Of a stretch of DNA of 64,000 nucleotides, positions 59,901 through 64,000 are shown in pieces. The stretch covers positions 124,001 through 188,000 of the forward strand of contig NZ_JALPKO010000002.1 of assembly GCF_023195885.1 (NCBI RefSeq). Direction: 5' to 3'. Position 1 is the stretch's first letter, and each line of letters opens with the position of its first letter. The position numbers were made by a program, and so were the translations under genes. This DNA comes from Methylonatrum kenyense. Lineage in GTDB: Bacteria; Pseudomonadota; Gammaproteobacteria; Nitrococcales; Aquisalimonadaceae. Under the pieces are notes generated by a model. The model searched no databases. It worked only from the letters and a program-made list of their open reading frames with translations, and was not told the DNA's origin.

Positions 59901-61729
59901 CCGAAATCATGGATCCAGTGGGTCCGGGTGCGCAGATGAATGGTGTAGGGGCGTTCATCGACAACCCGCAGCCCCAAGTTTTCCAACAACGGCAGCACGT
60001 CGGACAGCGGAATGGCCTCGCCAAAACGGTACAGGCGCAGGCGGATCAGTTCTTCCGGTGCCTCCAGCGGCCGGTAGAGCATGATCTGCAGATCATGCTC
60101 CGGATCCAGCGATTCAAGCCGGGCCACGTCCTGGGCGCCGGTACGGGCACTGGTGTCCTCGCGGTAGGCGGCGCTGAAGGCCTGGCCGTACAGGTCGAAC
60201 AAATGGTTGCCGTCGGCCTCGCCGTAGTAGTCCAGCAGCGCATCATGCAGTTCATCGCACCAGTCCCTGGCGGCATGTGCCAGGCGCTGTTCCAGTGCCT
60301 CCAGGTCGACCTCCGGAATCCGGTGGTCGGAGACATGCAGCAGGAAATGAATCCGGGCCAGCACCGCTTCTGACAGATTCACCGAGAACTCGCTGCGGGT
60401 GGAGGCGAACGCCTGTTCCAGCTCCTGCTGCATGCGGCGGCGGACGCTGCTGTCATAGCGGTCCCTGGGCGCATAGACGAGACAGGAAACGAAGCGGCGA
60501 TAGGTGTCCTCGCGCACGAACAGCCGCACCCGTTGCCGTTCCTGCAGGTGCAGAATTCCCATGCTGATGCGGTAAAGGGTTTCGGTGTCGCTCTGGAACA
60601 GCTCATCCCGCGGATACGTCTCGAGCAGATTGTTCAATGCCTTGCCGGAGTGACTGTTGGCTGGCAGCCCCGCCATTCGCCGTACCGCGTCCAGTTTCCG
60701 CCGCAACAGCGGGATTTCGCGTGGATTTCTGCTGTAGGCCGATGAGGTGTAGAGGCCGAGAAAACGGTGCTCGCCGATGACCCGTCCCTTGTCGTCGAGC
60801 TCCTTGATGCCGACGTGGTCCATGTATCCCGGGCGGTGCACCGGCGAGCGATGTGCCGACTTGGTCAGCACCAGGCGATCGGGTTCCAGTGCCTTGGCAC
60901 GAATGTCCTTCGGCAGCTTGCTGAGGCGCCTGGTGCCATCTTCGTCGCCACCGCGCAGCAGTCCCAGTGCCGACTCCGGATCACCGCTCAACCGGTACTC
61001 GCGGCCCTGCTTCTGCAGCCGGTAGTGGCGGTAGCCGAGGTAGGTGAAATGCTCGGCGATCAGCCACTGCAGGAAGGCGTGTATCTCCTCGCCTTCCCGG
61101 TCCCGGGGTTCGCCCAGGCCGTCGAGTACCGTCTGCATTCGCTGGCGCATGGGCAGCCAGTCATTGACCACCACACGGCACTGGTCGATGACGGCCTTTA
61201 CGTCGTTCTGCAGCGCCCTGCGGCCCTCCTCGTCGGCGATCCGGTCCACTTCGAAATGCATCCAGGCTTCGGATTGGGCCTGGTCATTGCTGTCGTCGGC
61301 AAACAGTTCTTGAATCTCGTCGTCATCATCGCGCCGGACCCTGAGGATCGGGTGGATCGTGAGATGGATGGTCAGGCCCCGTCGATTCAGTGCCATGGCG
61401 ATGGAATCGACCAGGAACGGCTGGTCATCCACCACGATCTGAAGGATGGTGTGACTGGACTCCCAGCCATGCCGGTCCGGGGTGGGGTTGATCACCTGGG
61501 TTCGCACCAGGCCGGGGCGGCGTTGCCGGCCCAGGGTCCAGTGGGCCGCAGTCATGCCGTACAGGTTCTCGGACTTGCGCTGGCGCAGGTCGTCCGCCGG
61601 CACACGCCGGAAATACTGGGCAACCAGGACTTCCAGCAGTGGTACCGTGTGATCCGGCCACTTCTGGCGGATCCGGTCGATGACCGCGGCCAGGCTGCGA
61701 CGCTTGTACTCTTCGGCGCTGTGCTGCAT
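56915..61729 (-). CDS. gdhB: NAD-dependent glutamate dehydrogenase, 180-kDa class
   Basis: This 1604-residue enzyme oxidises glutamate to 2-oxoglutarate and ammonia. It belongs to the very large GDH class (Pfam Bac_GDH). A long N-terminal regulatory half with ACT-like parts ([29 protein letters not shown]) precedes the catalytic core (about 730-1150). That core contains [41 protein letters not shown], then [23 protein letters not shown] and [14 protein letters not shown]. The C-terminal segment is helical. As the catabolic counterpart of the glnA system, it may link nitrogen and carbon supply. Confidence 0.95.
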   Translation of the reverse strand: [1604 protein letters not shown]

Positions 61730-61923
61730 GTTGCTCCCCCGCGTGCCGGCGCAGGTCCATCCAGGACCGGCCGATGATGCTTATCATTCTCGGGATTCAC
61801 CGGCGGCGCGCCGCAGTGGCTGGTCTCGAGCCATCTGCGAGCGGACGGCACCTCCCTGCCCCGAGTTTGGCTGGCAGGCCGGTCGGTAGCAAACTGTCTG
61901 GACAGGGTAAAGCTGGGGACGTC

Positions 61924-62541
61924 ATGGCCATCGTCGACAAGGCAACACGGGAACGGCTGACGGAGCGCTTCGCGCGCGGCAGCGTGCATCCCGATGATCA
62001 AACGCGGATCACGCTGTTCGTGCAATCGGTGAAGGCCATCAACAGCGCGGTGCTGGCCCACGCCGAGCTGCAGGGCACCGATGCACCGTCACATCAGGCA
62101 CTGCACCAGCAGTATTTCAAGGAAGTCGAACTGGCAACGCTGCTGGGCAAGGCGACTGCGTGGTCGTCCAATCCGCTGCTTTACATGGAAGCCACGAATC
62201 TCAACCTGGAGTTGTGGAACCGGACAGGCGCAGCGCTGTACCTGCAGGGCTTGCTGGCGGACCAGGAACTGTTCTATCGGTACCTCGCGCTAAGCCATGC
62301 ACTGCTGGATGTGGTCCGGTTTGCACCGTTCATACCCGAGGAGCAGCGCCCGGACACACCGTTTCTTCAGGCCTTGTTGCAGGTCGAAGCCGACAGCGCG
62401 CGAGAATGCGCGGTGCAGGCTGGGCTGCTTGAGACATTGTCCGAAAAGATCGGACAAGAGCAGGCCAAGGCCATCCGGCAGCGCGAGCGGACCCAGGTGG
62501 AGGCCTGTTTCAAGGCCCTGCTGGATCGCCTCGGCGCCTGA
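61924..62541 (+). CDS. Hypothetical protein, helical
   Basis: I do not recognise this 205-residue protein. It starts MAIVDKATRERLTERFARGSV with a GGGGA ribosome site, has no signal peptide or membrane helix, and is predicted all-alpha (for example LATLLGKATAWSSNPLLYMEATNLNLELWNRTGAALYLQGLLADQELFYRYLALSHALLDVV). An upstream in-frame start at 61774 lies in the divergent spacer and looks non-coding. It is divergent from the large glutamate dehydrogenase gene (194-bp spacer, nothing clear seen) and convergent with the FabH-like gene. Confidence 0.65.
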   Translation: MAIVDKATRERLTERFARGSVHPDDQTRITLFVQSVKAINSAVLAHAELQGTDAPSHQALHQQYFKEVELATLLGKATAWSSNPLLYMEATNLNLELWNRTGAALYLQGLLADQELFYRYLALSHALLDVVRFAPFIPEEQRPDTPFLQALLQVEADSARECAVQAGLLETLSEKIGQEQAKAIRQRERTQVEACFKALLDRLGA

Positions 62542-62562
62542 GTCGCCAATCCATCGCGGTGA

Positions 62563-63552
62563 TCAGAGTCGCAGGGCCACGGCCGCCTGATTGAATCCCA
62601 CGCCCGAGCCGATCATCACCACCAGGTCGCCGGCCCGCATGCGGCCGCTGTTCTGGCCTTCGGACAGGGCCATCGGAATGCAGGCCGAGCCGGTGTATCC
62701 GCAGCGGTCCATGATCAAGGGGGCCTTTTCCAGCGGCAGCCCGATGCGTTCCGCCACCAGCTCGATGGTGTTACGGCGGACCTGGGTGAAGATCAGGTGG
62801 TCGACATCGCCCACGCTGATGCCGGTATTGATACAGAGTTGCTCGAACAGCCTGGGCCAGCCGTCGTCATTGATCTCCGGCGGATAGCGTTCGATCAGCC
62901 GAACCTGCGTGCGGCCAGCGGCCAACGCCTCGGTGTTGACCGGCTCGGCAGTGCCGCCGGCATAGATCCCCCAGCTTCCCGAGTAGGCACCGTCGGCGCG
63001 GAACGCGGCACCGAGGTAGCCCGGCGCGTCATCCAGTTCCATGACCGCCGCACCGGCGCCGTCGCCATAAAAGAAGATCATCGGGTCATTCGGGTCGGCC
63101 AGCTTGCGCATCATGTAGGCGCCGACGACCAGGACGGTTCTGATACCTGTCCGCCCCTGCAGCAGACCCGCCGCGGTGGCGATACCGGTCGGAAACGAGG
63201 CACAGGCGCAGCCGACGTCGAATGTACCGGCGTTGACCGCGCCAAGCTTGTGCTGGAGGACGGTGGAGGTTGCCGGGGTAATGTAGTCGGGGGAGTCGGT
63301 GCCGACGATCAGCAGATCGACATCCTCGGCCTTCCGTCCGGCCCGTTGCAGTGCCTCGCGTGCCGCCGGCAGGGCAAGATCGGACGTCGCCCAGTCGTCG
63401 GGCGCGTACCAGCGCTGCAGGATTCCGCTGCTGGCTTCGAACTTGCCGATCACCTCGGGTTTGCCGAGCGCTGCGAACCGCGCATTCAGCTCGGCATTGC
63501 TGACCAGGCGCTCGGGCACATAGTGGGCGGCAGCGATGATTCGCGGATGCAT
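62563..63552 (-). CDS. FabH-like beta-ketoacyl synthase III, altered triad
   Basis: This 329-residue thiolase-fold protein resembles 3-oxoacyl-ACP synthase III. The nucleophile is present as Cys117 in FDVGCACASFPTGIATAAGLL, and GDGAGAAV and IGSGVGFNQAAVAL are typical. The catalytic His of FabH (HQAN motif) is replaced by Thr256 in DHLIFTQVRRNT, and the catalytic Asn (GNTS motif) by Tyr286 in CGYTGSACIP. It may therefore transfer acyl groups without decarboxylative condensation, or use another mechanism. It lies near lpdA, 112 bp away, in the same orientation. Confidence 0.82.
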   Translation of the reverse strand: MHPRIIAAAHYVPERLVSNAELNARFAALGKPEVIGKFEASSGILQRWYAPDDWATSDLALPAAREALQRAGRKAEDVDLLIVGTDSPDYITPATSTVLQHKLGAVNAGTFDVGCACASFPTGIATAAGLLQGRTGIRTVLVVGAYMMRKLADPNDPMIFFYGDGAGAAVMELDDAPGYLGAAFRADGAYSGSWGIYAGGTAEPVNTEALAAGRTQVRLIERYPPEINDDGWPRLFEQLCINTGISVGDVDHLIFTQVRRNTIELVAERIGLPLEKAPLIMDRCGYTGSACIPMALSEGQNSGRMRAGDLVVMIGSGVGFNQAAVALRL

Positions 63553-63664
63553 TCAGCTCATCAAGGTCCGGCGTTCATGGTCATGCCAGAAAAGCATTCC
63601 AGGTGCCGCAAGCAACGCCACGGTTCTCCGGGATCCCGGTTGACGGGCGCGAACTGAATGTCCG

Positions 63665-64000
63665 TCAACGCTTTTTCGGCATGTACAGGTCGGTAATCGT
63701 ACCCTCTGCGGCTTCCGCCGCCATCCCCACGGTTTCGATCAGGGTCGGGTGCGGATGGACCGTGAGCCCGATGTCGGCGGCCTCGGCCCCCATCTCGATG
63801 GCCAGGCAGATCTCGCCGATCACGTCGCCGGCATTGGGACCAAGCACCGCACCGCCGATAAGGCGTCCGGTGTCCTTGCTGAACAGCAGCTTGGTCAGGC
63901 CCTCGTCGCGGCCCATGGCAAGCGCCCGACCGCTGGCAGCCCAGGGGAAGACGCCCTTTTCCACCTCGACGCCCTGTTCCTTTGCCTGTTCCTCGGTCAG
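63665..64000 (-). CDS. lpdA: Dihydrolipoyl dehydrogenase (E3), C-terminal part
   Basis: The last 111 codons of a flavoprotein disulfide reductase enter from beyond the right edge. KLLFSKDTGRLIGGAVLGPNAGDVIGEICLAIEMGAEAADIGLTVHPHPTLIETVGMAAE is the dimerisation domain, with the HPHPT-x-x-E motif that completes the partner active site. It ends ITDLYMPKKR. This is the E3 of the 2-oxo-acid dehydrogenase complexes; the other subunits would lie outside the window. Confidence 0.93.
   Translation of the reverse strand: MTEEQAKEQGVEVEKGVFPWAASGRALAMGRDEGLTKLLFSKDTGRLIGGAVLGPNAGDVIGEICLAIEMGAEAADIGLTVHPHPTLIETVGMAAEAAEGTITDLYMPKKR

Overview
This window is a GC-rich chromosomal segment from a gammaproteobacterium and it spans the replication origin. 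The evidence is the classic order parB-parA-rsmG-mnmG, mnmE-yidC-yidD-rnpA-rpmH, then dnaA-dnaN-recF-gyrB on the opposite strand. The argH-algZ-algR-hemC-hemD-hemX-hemY block and the lptM-lysA-dapF-DUF484-xerC-hslV-hslU-DUF971-ubiE-ubiJ-ubiB block are also typical of non-enteric Gammaproteobacteria. The acidic stretches in YidC and HemX hint at a halophile, possibly Ectothiorhodospiraceae-like; that placement is an inference. I saw no rRNA, tRNA, CRISPR array, prophage or transposase gene. Almost every gene is housekeeping.

Layout. 1-4448 (minus): the start of a probable atpI with a strong promoter, then parB, parA, rsmG and mnmG. 4449-4964: a large nested inverted-repeat element. 4965-10176 (minus): a MATCAP/QEGLA-family metalloprotease, mnmE, yidC, yidD, rnpA and rpmH. 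10177-16729: dnaA (TTG start), oriC-like DNA with DnaA boxes, dnaN, recF carrying two parS sites inside its coding sequence, and gyrB. 16873-16902: a third parS inside a perfect 30-bp palindrome. 16905-21339 (minus): plsC, gmhB, glyS and glyQ. 21602-27310 (plus): a hypothetical gene, then a nitrogen-control block of glnA, a DUF4124 gene, glnL and glnG, with recognisable NtrC sites and a sigma-54 promoter. 27384-28666 (minus): an outer-membrane-like protein and a FabG/PhaB reductase. 28917-34401: trmL, gpsA, secB, a rhodanese, envC, ctpA and a ycgL-family gene. 34418-45242 (minus): tesB and the ubi/hsl/xerC/dapF/lysA/lptM block. 45332-53740: an esterase, argH, algZR and hemCDXY. 53750-64000: maeB, a YbfF-type esterase, a 1604-residue NAD-glutamate dehydrogenase, a hypothetical gene, a FabH-like enzyme with an altered catalytic triad, and the 3' end of lpdA.

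The least ordinary signal is a family of fold-back repeats without coding capacity. Six copies or fragments were found. At four genes (gyrB, the 21602 hypothetical, ubiB, hslU) the repeat begins on the stop codon itself, always in the same orientation. A second, AT-rich repeat family contains the stop codons of the convergent pair estB/argH and lies just past that of mnmE; one copy carries eight perfect CCTAAAA units. Other points of interest are the parS sites embedded in recF and the complete NtrC/sigma-54 wiring of glnA and glnLG.
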